Shown here: positions 1-6,212 of the stretch, piece after piece | How positions within the stretch are numbered: position 1 is the stretch's first letter | Layout of the letters: every line of letters begins with the position of its first letter | Source of the DNA: an uncultured Eubacteriales bacterium | Lineage (GTDB): Bacteria > Bacillota > Clostridia > Oscillospirales > Oscillospiraceae | Length of the DNA: 14,487 nucleotides | Assembly: GCA_902465435.1 (NCBI GenBank) | Contig: CABQNH010000043.1 | Span: 1-14,487, forward strand | Reading direction: 5' to 3' | The notes under the pieces: model-generated | What the model was told of the DNA's origin: nothing | The model's database searches: none | Seen by the model: only the letters and a program-made list of their open reading frames with translations | Position numbers and translations under genes: made by a program

Positions 1-36
1 GATCCTTTTTCTAGGCATAGCTAAAGCTTTTTGGAA

Positions 37-60
37 CCACCGGCACTGCCGGTGGGTTTT
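37..60 (+). terminator. Rho-independent terminator of an upstream plus-strand gene
   Basis: An 8-bp GC-rich perfect stem (CCACCGGC / GCCGGTGG, 37-44 and 48-55) with a 3-base ACT loop is followed by GTTTTCTT on the plus strand. Read on the minus strand the hairpin is followed by TTCCAAAAA, so the plus orientation is the better fit. The gene it would end lies before position 1 and is not visible. Confidence 0.7.
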
Positions 61-72
61 CTTGCTACAACG

Positions 73-107
73 AAAAAGCCTTGAAAACGTAGTGTTTTCA
101 AGGCTTT
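73..107 (-). terminator. Terminator of the tRNA-Pro gene
   Basis: A perfect 14-bp inverted repeat (75-88 pairs with 94-107, loop GTAGT) lies 15 bases beyond the 3' end of the tRNA. On the minus strand the stem ends in TTTTTCG, the usual U-tract of an intrinsic terminator. On the plus strand it is followed by CCACG, so termination there would be weak. Confidence 0.8.
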
Positions 108-121
108 CCACGATTTTCAAT

Positions 122-198
122 TGGTCCGAGTGACTAGATTCGAACTAGCGGCCTCTTGAACCCCATTCAAGCGCGATACCAAACTTCGCCACACCCGG
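122..198 (-). tRNA. tRNA-Pro (anticodon GGG)
   Basis: The 77-base minus-strand sequence folds as a complete cloverleaf. The acceptor arm is CCGGGTG / CACTCGG with one G-U pair, and the discriminator A is followed by an encoded CCA. The D stem is GCGA/TCGC with a GG in its loop. The anticodon stem is CTTGA/TCAAG around the loop ATGGGGT, which puts GGG at positions 34-36 and G at 37, as expected for proline. The T arm is GCTAG-TTCGAAT-CTAGT and the variable loop has 5 bases. It reads CCC and CCU codons. The gene stands alone, with a strong terminator behind it and a TATAAT box 14 bases ahead of it. Confidence 0.95.
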
Positions 199-591
199 AT
201 TTCTCTGCGCAGATTATAATAGCACAGCAGCAAATAAATTGCAAGCATTTTTTCCACTTTACAGAAAAATTTTATGTGGACACAGGTAAAACCTTGATGC
301 CTTTGACAAATCTGCAAGGCAAAATCCAAACCCATTGGCATGGCTGGACGTCCGGATGGATGCTGTGCATTCTTTATATCGAATCCGAGCCGAACGGCAC
401 GAAAACACTGAATCGCTTTTCCATTTTGCAGGGCTTCCGGCAAAGGGGCAATGACCGAGCCGTGCTTTCTTTCGCCGCAATGGCTTGATTCAGCGTTCTT
501 TCAACCCCATTGACGTTTCACTTCGGCGCGGCGCATTAACAGGCAGTCTGCATTCGCCGCATACAATGCGTGGTTTTTTTGAAAAAGCGGC
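199..591. other. Intergenic stretch with no recognisable gene
   Basis: Apart from the tRNA -10 box at 213-218, nothing here resembles a known gene. Open frames on both strands are short, lack good ribosome binding sites and encode no family I recognise. No T-box or other leader motif of argS is visible, and the argS promoter begins just after this stretch. It could hold the eroded remains of a gene. Confidence 0.5.
213..218 (-). promoter_or_regulatory. -10 box of the tRNA-Pro promoter
   Basis: A perfect TATAAT on the minus strand lies 14 bases before the first base of the tRNA, giving a predicted transcript leader of about 8 bases, typical for tRNA genes. The best -35 match, TTGCAA, sits 20 bases upstream, wider than the ideal 17, so the -35 assignment is uncertain. 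Confidence 0.5.
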
Positions 592-620
592 TTTACGAAG
601 CGGAAATACTTTGCTATAAT
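592..620 (+). promoter_or_regulatory. SigA-type promoter of argS
   Basis: TTTACG (592-597) and a perfect TATAAT (615-620) are separated by 17 bases. The predicted start near 627 leaves a leader of about 25 bases, too short for a T-box, so no tRNA-sensing leader control of argS is expected. A ribosome binding site AGAGGA precedes the ATG at 652. Confidence 0.75.
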
Positions 621-651
621 AACGAAAAATCATCGCAAAAGAGGAAACGTC

Positions 652-2406
652 ATGAACAAACTGCTTACAATCATTTCCCAGGAGGTCAGCGCCGCCTTTG
701 AAACAGCCGGCTATGATCCCGTGTACGGAAAGGTCACCATATCCGCCCGGCCGGATCTGTGCGAATTTCAATGCAACGGCAGCCTTCCTGCCGCAAAAGT
801 CTATCACTGCGCACCAATCAAAATTGCCGACGCCGTTGCCGCCGTTCTGCAGGAAAGTCGGAGTTTTTCCTCCGTGCAGACCGCAATGCCCGGTTTTTTG
901 AATCTGAAGCTTTCCGATGCCTTCCTGGCCGCCTATCTGGAATCCATGCGCACGGAGGAAAAGTTCGGCATTCCGATGGAAAAAACAGCAAAAACCATCG
1001 TGATCGATTACGGCGGGCCGAATGTCGCGAAGCCCCTGCACATCGGACATCTGCGCTCTGCCATCATCGGCGAAAGCATAAAGCGGATTTACCGCTACTT
1101 TGGGAATCATACCATTGGTGACATTCACCTCGGCGATTGGGGCCTGCAGATGGGGCTTATCATTGCCGAGCTGCGGGAACGTCAGCCGGGACTGCCCTAT
1201 TTTGACGATGCCTATACGGGCGATTATCCCGCGGAAGCGCCCTTCACCATCACCGAGCTGGAGGAAATTTACCCCGCCGCCTCTGCAAAAAGCAAGGTCG
1301 ATGCAGACTTTTCCGAAAAGGCGCACGAGGCAACCTTTCAGCTGCAAAGCGGCAAGCGAGGCTATCGTGCATTGTGGGAGCATATTTTGCGCGTCTCCGT
1401 TGCGGATTTGAAGCGCAACTATGCAAATTTGAATGTTTCCTTCGAGTCTTGGCTGGGCGAGAGCGACGCGCAGGCGGATATCCCGCCGATGGTCGCAGAC
1501 ATGAAGGCGCGCGGGATCGCTGTGCAGTCCGAGGGCGCATGGGTCATTCCCGTTCAGGAGGACGGCGATCAGAAGGAGATTCCCCCCTGCATTCTTGTAA
1601 AATCGGACGGTGCGACGCTCTATGCAACGACCGATCTTGCCACAATGGTGCAGCGTGAACGCGATTTCCATCCGGATAAAATCCTTTACTTGACCGACAA
1701 GCGGCAGAGTCTCCACTTTGAGCAGATATTCCGTGCCGCACGCAAGGCGGGGATCGTCCGCCCGGAAACGGAGCTGCAGCACATCGGCTTCGGCACCATG
1801 AACGGCAAGGACGGCAAACCCTTTAAAACACGGGCAGGCGGCGTTATGCGTCTGGAAACGCTGATTGCCGAAATCACGCAGTTTGTCCGCGACAAAATTA
1901 CGGAAAATCAGGTTGTTTCCTCGGACAATGTTGACGCAACGGCCCGTTTGATTGCCATGGCTGCGTTAAAATATGGCGATTTGTCCAATTTGGCAACGAA
2001 GGATTATATTTTTGATCTCGATCGCTTTGCCGCCTTTGAGGGCAATACCGGGCCGTATATTCTCTATACAATCGTGCGAATCAAGTCCATTCTTGCAAAA
2101 TACGGTGAATGGGAACAGCTTGCAATCGCAGCGCCGCGTTCGGAGACAGAGAAAGAGCTGATGCTCATTCTCTCCCGCCTGCAGGATAATCTGTGCGCCG
2201 CCTATCGCGACTCTGCACCGAATCTCATCTGCGCCTATATTTATGAGCTTTCCGTCGCGGTCAACAAGTTCTATCATGATACGAAAATTCTGACCGAGCC
2301 GGATAAAGCCGTGCAGTCCGGATACATTGCGCTGATCGCACTTGCAAAGCGTGCGCTTGAAACCTGCATCGATCTTCTTGGTTTCTCTGCGCCGGATAAG
2401 ATGTAA
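652..2406 (+). CDS. argS: Arginyl-tRNA synthetase
   Basis: This class I aminoacyl-tRNA synthetase charges tRNA-Arg with arginine in the cytoplasm, using ATP. The product has 584 residues, within the usual bacterial ArgRS size. An N-terminal tRNA-recognition domain is followed by the catalytic fold with the signature HIGH at residues 130-133 (in KPLHIGHLRS). The KMSKS-equivalent loop is the degenerate GKPFKTR form at about 388-394, as is normal for ArgRS. The helical DALR anticodon-binding domain fills roughly the last 120 residues, including NTGPYILYTIVRIKS, and the chain ends in a typical -PDKM. The ATG at 652 is chosen because AGAGGA lies 7 bases upstream and the SigA promoter is correctly placed. 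The gene is monocistronic and intact, and its downstream neighbour is phage debris on the other strand. Confidence 0.97.
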   Translation: MNKLLTIISQEVSAAFETAGYDPVYGKVTISARPDLCEFQCNGSLPAAKVYHCAPIKIADAVAAVLQESRSFSSVQTAMPGFLNLKLSDAFLAAYLESMRTEEKFGIPMEKTAKTIVIDYGGPNVAKPLHIGHLRSAIIGESIKRIYRYFGNHTIGDIHLGDWGLQMGLIIAELRERQPGLPYFDDAYTGDYPAEAPFTITELEEIYPAASAKSKVDADFSEKAHEATFQLQSGKRGYRALWEHILRVSVADLKRNYANLNVSFESWLGESDAQADIPPMVADMKARGIAVQSEGAWVIPVQEDGDQKEIPPCILVKSDGATLYATTDLATMVQRERDFHPDKILYLTDKRQSLHFEQIFRAARKAGIVRPETELQHIGFGTMNGKDGKPFKTRAGGVMRLETLIAEITQFVRDKITENQVVSSDNVDATARLIAMAALKYGDLSNLATKDYIFDLDRFAAFEGNTGPYILYTIVRIKSILAKYGEWEQLAIAAPRSETEKELMLILSRLQDNLCAAYRDSAPNLICAYIYELSVAVNKFYHDTKILTEPDKAVQSGYIALIALAKRALETCIDLLGFSAPDKM

Positions 2407-2510
2407 GCAGAATAAAACGCTCCGAGAAAGCGGCGGGCTTTCTGCCGCTGCAGCGCTTCACTCAGAGGTTTCCCAGAATCGTAATCACCGGCGCGGTGAA
2501 GCGATAAGAG

Positions 2511-2550
2511 AAAGGCAGACGCATGGAATATCGCCATGTTGTCTGCCTTT
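2511..2550. terminator. Long hairpin, probable bidirectional terminator
   Basis: A 10-bp perfect stem (AAAGGCAGAC / GTCTGCCTTT) encloses a second short stem (CATGG / CCATG). The plus strand continues TTTGCTC and the minus strand TTTCTCTTATC. It lies 104 bases after argS on one strand and 16 bases after the 34-residue minus-strand gene on the other, so it could end both transcripts. The U-tracts are short, so efficiency is uncertain. Confidence 0.5.
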
Positions 2551-2566
2551 GCTCTATCTATCCCAT

Positions 2567-2671
2567 CTATCGGTACTCTTCATCCTCGGCTTGAAGGTCT
2601 TCGAGACTGCCTTTCAGCTCTTCCAACTGGTCGATGATGCTCTGCAAGTTCTTGCGACGGATTTTGTTCAT
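2567..2671 (-). CDS. Small phage-type hypothetical protein, probably truncated
   Basis: The 34-residue product begins MNKIRRKNLQSIIDQLEELK and ends EDEEYR. It is highly charged and predicted to be one amphipathic helix or coiled coil. A ribosome binding site (AAAGGA) lies 7 bases before the ATG, which supports translation. From memory, similar MNKxRRK proteins in clostridial prophages are roughly twice this length and continue after EEYR. Here a TAG follows directly, and a different frame continues with GIDRAKADNMA, so I infer a small deletion or frameshift. Function unknown. It is followed by the hairpin at 2511-2550. Confidence 0.5.
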   Translation of the reverse strand: MNKIRRKNLQSIIDQLEELKGSLEDLQAEDEEYR

Positions 2672-2766
2672 AGCTCGTCCTTTCTCCCCGTGTGCCCGAT
2701 AGGTCAGACACCGTATTACTCGACTTTGATTTCTTTCACTTTGTTTTTCCCCTTGATTTTTATCTT

Positions 2767-2823
2767 AAAGTCGGCTATACTTTTTCCAGTGGGGCGGCTT
2801 TCGCCGCCCACACCAGCCGACTT
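2767..2823. repeat. Nested palindrome (hairpin within hairpin)
   Basis: An outer 9-bp arm AAGTCGGCT (2768-2776) pairs with AGCCGACTT (2815-2823). Inside it a perfect 7-bp GGGCGGC / GCCGCCC stem (2792-2798 and 2803-2809) closes a TTTC loop, which is GAAA when read on the minus strand, a stable GNRA tetraloop. The right arm overlaps the stop codon of the 44-residue minus-strand gene. On the minus strand it is followed by TAAGATAAAAATC. It could be an RNA structure, a weak terminator or the end of a mobile element. Confidence 0.6.
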
Positions 2824-2956
2824 ACTTTTCTTTGGTTTTGTCGGTGCCCTGCAAGACTTTATTGGACTTGATTGTGATCGTAATCCGTTCTGCGAGGTCG
2901 GGATGCTTCGCAATCAGCTCCAGAAGCTCTTGCAGGGCTTCTTTGCTGTTGGCCAT
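2822..2956 (-). CDS. Small hypothetical protein, phage-associated
   Basis: The 44-residue product starts MANSKEALQELLELIAKHP and ends in a lysine-rich tail (KTKEK). The first half is predicted helical. I do not recognise a family with known function. The upstream DNA has no ribosome binding site. It runs directly into the XRE-like regulator fragment on the opposite strand, so the native 5' region has probably been lost and expression is doubtful. The frame is open further upstream to 3160 but that extension is antisense to the regulator and not credible as protein. The stop codon lies in the nested palindrome. Confidence 0.4.
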   Translation of the reverse strand: MANSKEALQELLELIAKHPDLAERITITIKSNKVLQGTDKTKEK

Positions 2957-2968
2957 TCGTATTGCGGG

Positions 2969-3123
2969 ATGTCTCAAGCTGCGTTGGCTCGCCAACTTGA
3001 GATGACGCCGTCCAACCTTAACCAAAAAACACTTTGACGCGCGAAGATCTTGATCAAATCGCAAAAGCGATGAATGCTGAGTTTGTGTGCCATTTCCGTT
3101 TTCCTGATGGTACAGAAATCTGA
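2969..3123 (+). pseudogene. Fragment of an XRE/Cro-type HTH regulator, frameshifted
   Basis: Two pieces in different frames read as one small DNA-binding protein. The first (2969-3034) gives GMSQAALARQLEMTPSNLNQ, a classic Cro/CI helix-turn-helix. The second (3031-3123) gives TLTREDLDQIAKAMNAEFV and ends CHFRFPDGTEI before TGA. In the first frame a TGA at 3035 stops translation. The join lies in a run of six A at about 3024-3029, where a short deletion with loss of frame is the simplest explanation. The N-terminal helix before the GMSQ turn is also missing, because the sequence changes at about 2957-2968 into the antisense of the 44-residue gene. Most likely a dead phage or accessory regulator. 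Confidence 0.65.
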
Positions 3124-3136
3124 ATTCCAGCAACGG

Positions 3137-3170
3137 AAACGCCCGGACGCTTGAGAGCATCCGGGCGTTT
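3137..3170. terminator. Hairpin between convergent genes, likely terminator
   Basis: A perfect 11-bp GC-rich stem (AAACGCCCGGA / TCCGGGCGTTT, 3137-3147 and 3160-3170) closes a 12-base loop. It lies 13 bases after the end of the regulator fragment (plus) and 46 bases after the amidase stop (minus). The T-run is only three bases long on each strand, within the stem. The position between convergent genes supports a bidirectional terminator. Confidence 0.65.
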
Positions 3171-3216
3171 GAAATATACCTACCTACCTATGCATGCTTG
3201 TGTGAAGCGTCAGCGT

Positions 3217-4026
3217 TTATCCAAAAACGCCCGCCGCATCGAGAATGACGAGCAGACGCACGGAATCCTCCGAAAGGTCGATCACACGTTCCTCGCCGTC
3301 GCCGCCCTTCCCGGCAAGAAAGCCCTTCTCGATGAGCTTATCCAGCGTCTTGCGGAACGGCGCGTATTTTACATCCTTCAATTTTTCATATCGCACTTCC
3401 TTCACCTCCTCTTGCGGTTCTCCCGGCGTTTCTGCCGTCCCGGCGTCCGGCTTCTTTTCCGCCGTGTCTAAGATTTCCTGCACGTCCCGGCGGAAATCGT
3501 CCATGTTGCGGTCAAAGCGCTTGAGCCAGTGATCGCAGTCGCCGTGGCCGCTGGCGTAGCCCTGCTGATGTGCGCCCCAGTGCGAAACAATTTTGTCCGT
3601 GGAAATGCCGTAGTGTCTGCACAGATACGCACACAGCTCCGCCGCCTCCCGGAACGCCGCCTTGAAGTAGGCCGCATCGGTCAGCGCGTCCTCGCAGATT
3701 TCAAACTGAATGTGCGAATTGTTGTAGCTGCCGTTTTTGCCGGACGCGCAGCCCCAGCAGCGCATCGTCCACGGCAGCGTCTGGTACGTTGCAATCGTGC
3801 CGTCCTTCGTCTTGCCGATAAAGGCATGGACGCACGCGCCGACGCCGGAACGGTTCCAATCGTTTCCGTAGGCGTTTTCCCCAAGAATGCCGTCGTCCGG
3901 CTGCACATAGCGCCGCAGCGTCGGATTGTTCGCGCCGGTCGAGTGGACAACGATTCCTGCCGGATGGATAGACCGCCCGGCCTTGTAGCAATCGTTCTTT
4001 GTCAGCAGGCATTGCCGCAGATTCAC
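3217..4026 (-). CDS. Phage endolysin, N-acetylmuramoyl-L-alanine amidase (Amidase_2 type)
   Basis: This 269-residue enzyme would cut the bond between N-acetylmuramic acid and L-alanine in peptidoglycan. The zinc-amidase domain of the T7-lysozyme/PGRP fold spans about residues 15-185. It shows the first metal ligand in IVVHSTGANN (H28), the core strand HIQFEICED (105-113) and the His/Asp cluster SHWGAHQQGYASGHGDCDHW (148-167), which should supply the other ligands. A linker rich in P, E and T (about 190-212) leads to a short C-terminal domain (about 213-269, KDVKYAPFRKTLDKLIEKGF) as in other clostridial phage lysins; I infer wall binding or targeting. No signal peptide is visible, so release depends on a holin. 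The start is GTG at 4026, 8 bases after AGGAGG and overlapping the preceding gene's stop (GTGA), which implies translational coupling. Apparently intact. Confidence 0.9.
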   Translation of the reverse strand: MNLRQCLLTKNDCYKAGRSIHPAGIVVHSTGANNPTLRRYVQPDDGILGENAYGNDWNRSGVGACVHAFIGKTKDGTIATYQTLPWTMRCWGCASGKNGSYNNSHIQFEICEDALTDAAYFKAAFREAAELCAYLCRHYGISTDKIVSHWGAHQQGYASGHGDCDHWLKRFDRNMDDFRRDVQEILDTAEKKPDAGTAETPGEPQEEVKEVRYEKLKDVKYAPFRKTLDKLIEKGFLAGKGGDGEERVIDLSEDSVRLLVILDAAGVFG

Positions 4027-4202
4027 TGGTCATTCCTCCTTTCATACTGCGTGCCGAAATAAAAACTGATGACCACGGTAAAAATGGTCAGAAATTCCTG
4101 CCCCGAAATATAATGGCGAAGCGAAAGCACGCAGAACACCGCCGTCAGGGACAACGTAACAATCGATTTAACTGAAAGCAATCTCGTGATCTTTTCTTTC
4201 AT
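4023..4202 (-). CDS. Small two-helix membrane protein, holin-like
   Basis: The 59-residue product begins MKEKITRLLSVKSIVTLSL. It has two hydrophobic segments (about 11-28 and 36-52) separated by a short polar turn, and a charged C-terminal tail (YERRNDQ). Small two-helix proteins directly before an endolysin are typically holins that open the membrane, or their partners. This assignment rests on size, topology and position, not on a recognised domain. AAGGAGGT lies 5 bases before the ATG at 4202, which decides the start over the longer open frame. It overlaps the XhlA-like gene by 35 bases upstream and the amidase by 4 bases downstream, so all three should be one transcript. Confidence 0.7.
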   Translation of the reverse strand: MKEKITRLLSVKSIVTLSLTAVFCVLSLRHYISGQEFLTIFTVVISFYFGTQYERRNDQ

Positions 4203-4428
4203 GCCGCACCTCCTTCTGCCATTGCTCCAGGTCATTTATCCTATGCTTCACACTCTTCATTTGTTCCATGATCGGCAGCATTGATTCCAAAAGACCGGTT
4301 TGCTGCTCTACCTTCTTCTCCAACTGTCCGATTCGATAGTTTAAAAGACGGTTGGTCGCCAGAATCCCGCCAAAGCTGCCCGCCACGGTTCCCAGCATAG
4401 CGATTGCCGCCACAATAATTTCCGTCAA
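4168..4428 (-). CDS. XhlA-like phage membrane/coiled-coil protein
   Basis: The 86-residue product has one N-terminal hydrophobic segment (about 3-25, IIVAAIAMLGTVAGSFGGIL). A long predicted coiled coil follows (about 30-70, with heptad-like QLEKKVEQQ and INDLEQWQKEV), then a basic tail. This layout matches XhlA/hemolysin-type proteins of phage lysis cassettes, though there the hydrophobic segment is usually C-terminal, so true homology is uncertain. The start is TTG at 4428, preceded by GGGAGGGAG. It is the first gene of the cassette. No convincing promoter was found in the ~110 bases upstream. Confidence 0.6.
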   Translation of the reverse strand: MTEIIVAAIAMLGTVAGSFGGILATNRLLNYRIGQLEKKVEQQTGLLESMLPIMEQMKSVKHRINDLEQWQKEVRHERKDHEIAFS

Positions 4429-4538
4429 GCTTCTCCCTCCCCTCTGTCAAAGGTTCGCATTTTATGCGTCTATAAATAGAAAAAAGGTTGCACGGGAACG
4501 CACAACGCCAACCCAATTCCGTGAAAAGGGCGCAAAGA

Positions 4539-4575
4539 AGCGCGCGCAAACGCCATTTTGACGTTTGCACGCGCT
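4539..4575. terminator. Terminator at the end of the secA-pgeF-SBP run
   Basis: A 14-bp inverted repeat with one mismatch (4539-4552 and 4562-4575, core GCAAACG / CGTTTGC) closes a 9-base loop. It lies 23 bases beyond the stop of the substrate-binding protein gene. On the minus strand it is followed by TTCTTTGCG, and on the plus strand by TTTTCG. The plus-strand U-tract is better, but no plus-strand gene ends here, so its main role is probably to separate the secA run from the phage cassette on the same strand. Confidence 0.6.
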
Positions 4576-4598
4576 TTTTCGTGCAGAATTTCGTATTT

Positions 4599-6200
4599 TT
4601 AGGGAGTTTGTATAGATTCCTGCGTTTCCTCCGGAGCCGGCGTCTGCATATCCGTAACATTGGCATCAGACAGGCTCCGCGTGCCGTTCCTATGAAATAC
4701 GCTGTCAACCGAAGGGTGCAGCGTTCCGATCGTGCCGCGCGTCGCATAAACCGCGTAGGACTTGAAAAGGATCGGACAAATCGGCGCCTGCTCCATCACC
4801 GCCGCATGCAAGTCGTAATAGTTTCCGGAATTCTGCAGCGCCGAAAGGCACATTGTCTCCATAGCGCTGCTTGCAATGCCGCCGTAGCACAGGCCGCTGC
4901 CCGCACGGAAGAAATCGCTGAGATCGAAGTTCGCTGTCAGCCGTGCTTCGCCCAAGTATAGATCATATTCGCCGCTGCGAATCGCTTTCCCATAGCTTTC
5001 CGAATCCAACGGCGTTACCTTCAGAATAACGCCATGGGACGCCATCGCATCGGCAATCGACTGCGCCGCAGCGACCCGCGTGGTGTCGGACGAGGGCACC
5101 ACAAAAACGCCGGGCTGCTCCTTTGAGAACCGCGCACCGGAATCCGCCGCCATGGAAGCAAAGCGCTCCGGGTCATAGGCATACTTGTCCGCCAGATCAT
5201 CGTCATAAAAGGCAGAGTCCGGCGAGCACGGAAGCGACGCCGCAGCTGCAAAGCCGGAATAGCACTTCATAGCGATCTCGCTCCGATCAATTCCATATGT
5301 CATTGCCGCACGCAGCGTCTTGGAAGCGAACGCGCCGTTTTGATTAAATCCAAGATACAGCATCACGGTCGTCGGGCAATTCCACAGCTCGTAATCGCAC
5401 TGATAGCCCACAGCCGCCGCCGAATTGGGATCGGCTAACACAAGATCGGTGCCGCCAAACTCAAACGCATCGCGGATATCGCCCGCCGACGAGGCAGGAT
5501 TCAGGCTGATTTCATCGAATTCGACCGGCGGTACGGTATCCTGCCACCAATTCTGCACCCGCCGAAGCGAACGCTTTCCGTCCGCTTCCGAAAGCGCATA
5601 CGGCCCCGTTCCGATCGGCAGCTCCGCGTCCACGCTGTCTGCCTTCAGGATCGGGACATCCAAAACCAGAGGCAAATTTTCATAAGCCGTATCCAGCAGG
5701 AATACGACAATCCCATCTCCGTCTGCCGCAACGCTGCGAATATGGGAAAGCTGGCCGCCATACAGGCTGCTCTTTTGCGCCGAGCGATAGGACGCCGCAA
5801 CATCCTGCGCAGACAGCGGCGTGCCGTCGGAGAATGTCGCCCCCGAAACAAGCTGGATGCGATAAGTCATTGCATCCTCGGATACCGTGAAGCGGTCACA
5901 GAGCACCGGCTCCGGCTGAAAGTCCGTGGAGAGAGAAAACAGCGGCTCAAACAAAAGCGAAAATGCGGCGCGATTAACAAGACTGGTACAGGTATAGGGA
6001 TTGAAGGAATAGTCCTGCAGATAGGAAAGGCCGAAGCGCTGCGCCGTCTGCGCAGGCTCTGTTTCCGCCTCCGTCTGCCGTACCGTCGGCTCCGTCCCCT
6101 GTGGCAGCTCCTGCGTCTGCCGCGCCGCACAGGCGCACAGAAGCAGAAAGCACAGAAGCAAGCTCACCGCACCGGCAAGAAATTTGTATTTTCGAGTCAT
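4599..6200 (-). CDS. ABC transporter substrate-binding lipoprotein, peptide/oligopeptide type (SBP_bac_5)
   Basis: The 533-residue product is an extracytoplasmic lipoprotein that would bind a peptide or similar solute and deliver it to an ABC permease. It begins with a basic start, a hydrophobic core and a lipobox L-C-A-C with the lipidated cysteine at residue 24, followed by a disordered Glu/Thr/Gln-rich linker (about 28-53). The mature part has SBP_bac_5 hallmarks: SFNPYTC near the N-terminus, the signature-like MTYRIQLVSGATFSDGTPLS (about 110-129) with AQDVAASY after it, and ALRAAMTYGIDRSEIA-like helices (here LRAAMTYGIDRSEIAMKCY) in the middle. The length fits the family. AAGGAGC lies 7 bases before the ATG at 6200, only 12 bases after the pgeF stop, so it is probably co-transcribed with pgeF and secA. 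No permease or ATPase gene is adjacent, so it is an orphan binding protein here and its substrate is unknown. Confidence 0.9.
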   Translation of the reverse strand: MTRKYKFLAGAVSLLLCFLLLCACAARQTQELPQGTEPTVRQTEAETEPAQTAQRFGLSYLQDYSFNPYTCTSLVNRAAFSLLFEPLFSLSTDFQPEPVLCDRFTVSEDAMTYRIQLVSGATFSDGTPLSAQDVAASYRSAQKSSLYGGQLSHIRSVAADGDGIVVFLLDTAYENLPLVLDVPILKADSVDAELPIGTGPYALSEADGKRSLRRVQNWWQDTVPPVEFDEISLNPASSAGDIRDAFEFGGTDLVLADPNSAAAVGYQCDYELWNCPTTVMLYLGFNQNGAFASKTLRAAMTYGIDRSEIAMKCYSGFAAAASLPCSPDSAFYDDDLADKYAYDPERFASMAADSGARFSKEQPGVFVVPSSDTTRVAAAQSIADAMASHGVILKVTPLDSESYGKAIRSGEYDLYLGEARLTANFDLSDFFRAGSGLCYGGIASSAMETMCLSALQNSGNYYDLHAAVMEQAPICPILFKSYAVYATRGTIGTLHPSVDSVFHRNGTRSLSDANVTDMQTPAPEETQESIQTP

Positions 6201-6212
6201 TGTGCAAGCTCC

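Larger units (their letters stand above)
2567..4428. mobile_element. Prophage remnant with lysis cassette
   Basis: The stretch between argS and the secA operon combines a phage-type lysis cassette (XhlA-like protein, holin-like protein, amidase), two tiny genes of phage or plasmid type, and a broken XRE-like regulator on the opposite strand. No integrase, structural or DNA-packaging gene is present, and I found no convincing attachment-site repeat at the borders. Borders are set by the outermost recognisable genes and are approximate. Inference: an old prophage reduced by deletion. Confidence 0.6.

Noticed and set aside
490..1782. Long minus-strand open frame opposite argS
   Set aside because: It is antisense to a clearly conserved argS, has no ribosome binding site or recognisable domain, and results from GC-rich codon bias.
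2429..2449. Hairpin AGCGGCGG-GCTTT-CTGCCGCT just after argS as a terminator
   Set aside because: No U-tract follows on the plus strand (GCAGCGC); the hairpin at 2511-2550 is a better candidate.
2342..3037. Long plus-strand open frame running from the end of argS into the regulator fragment
   Set aside because: Only the last ~22 codons resemble a protein. The rest crosses the terminator-like hairpin and runs antisense to two small minus-strand genes.
2390..4440. Attachment-site repeat pairing the argS 3' end with the other border of the phage remnant
   Set aside because: No matching direct repeat was seen by eye near 4430-4600.
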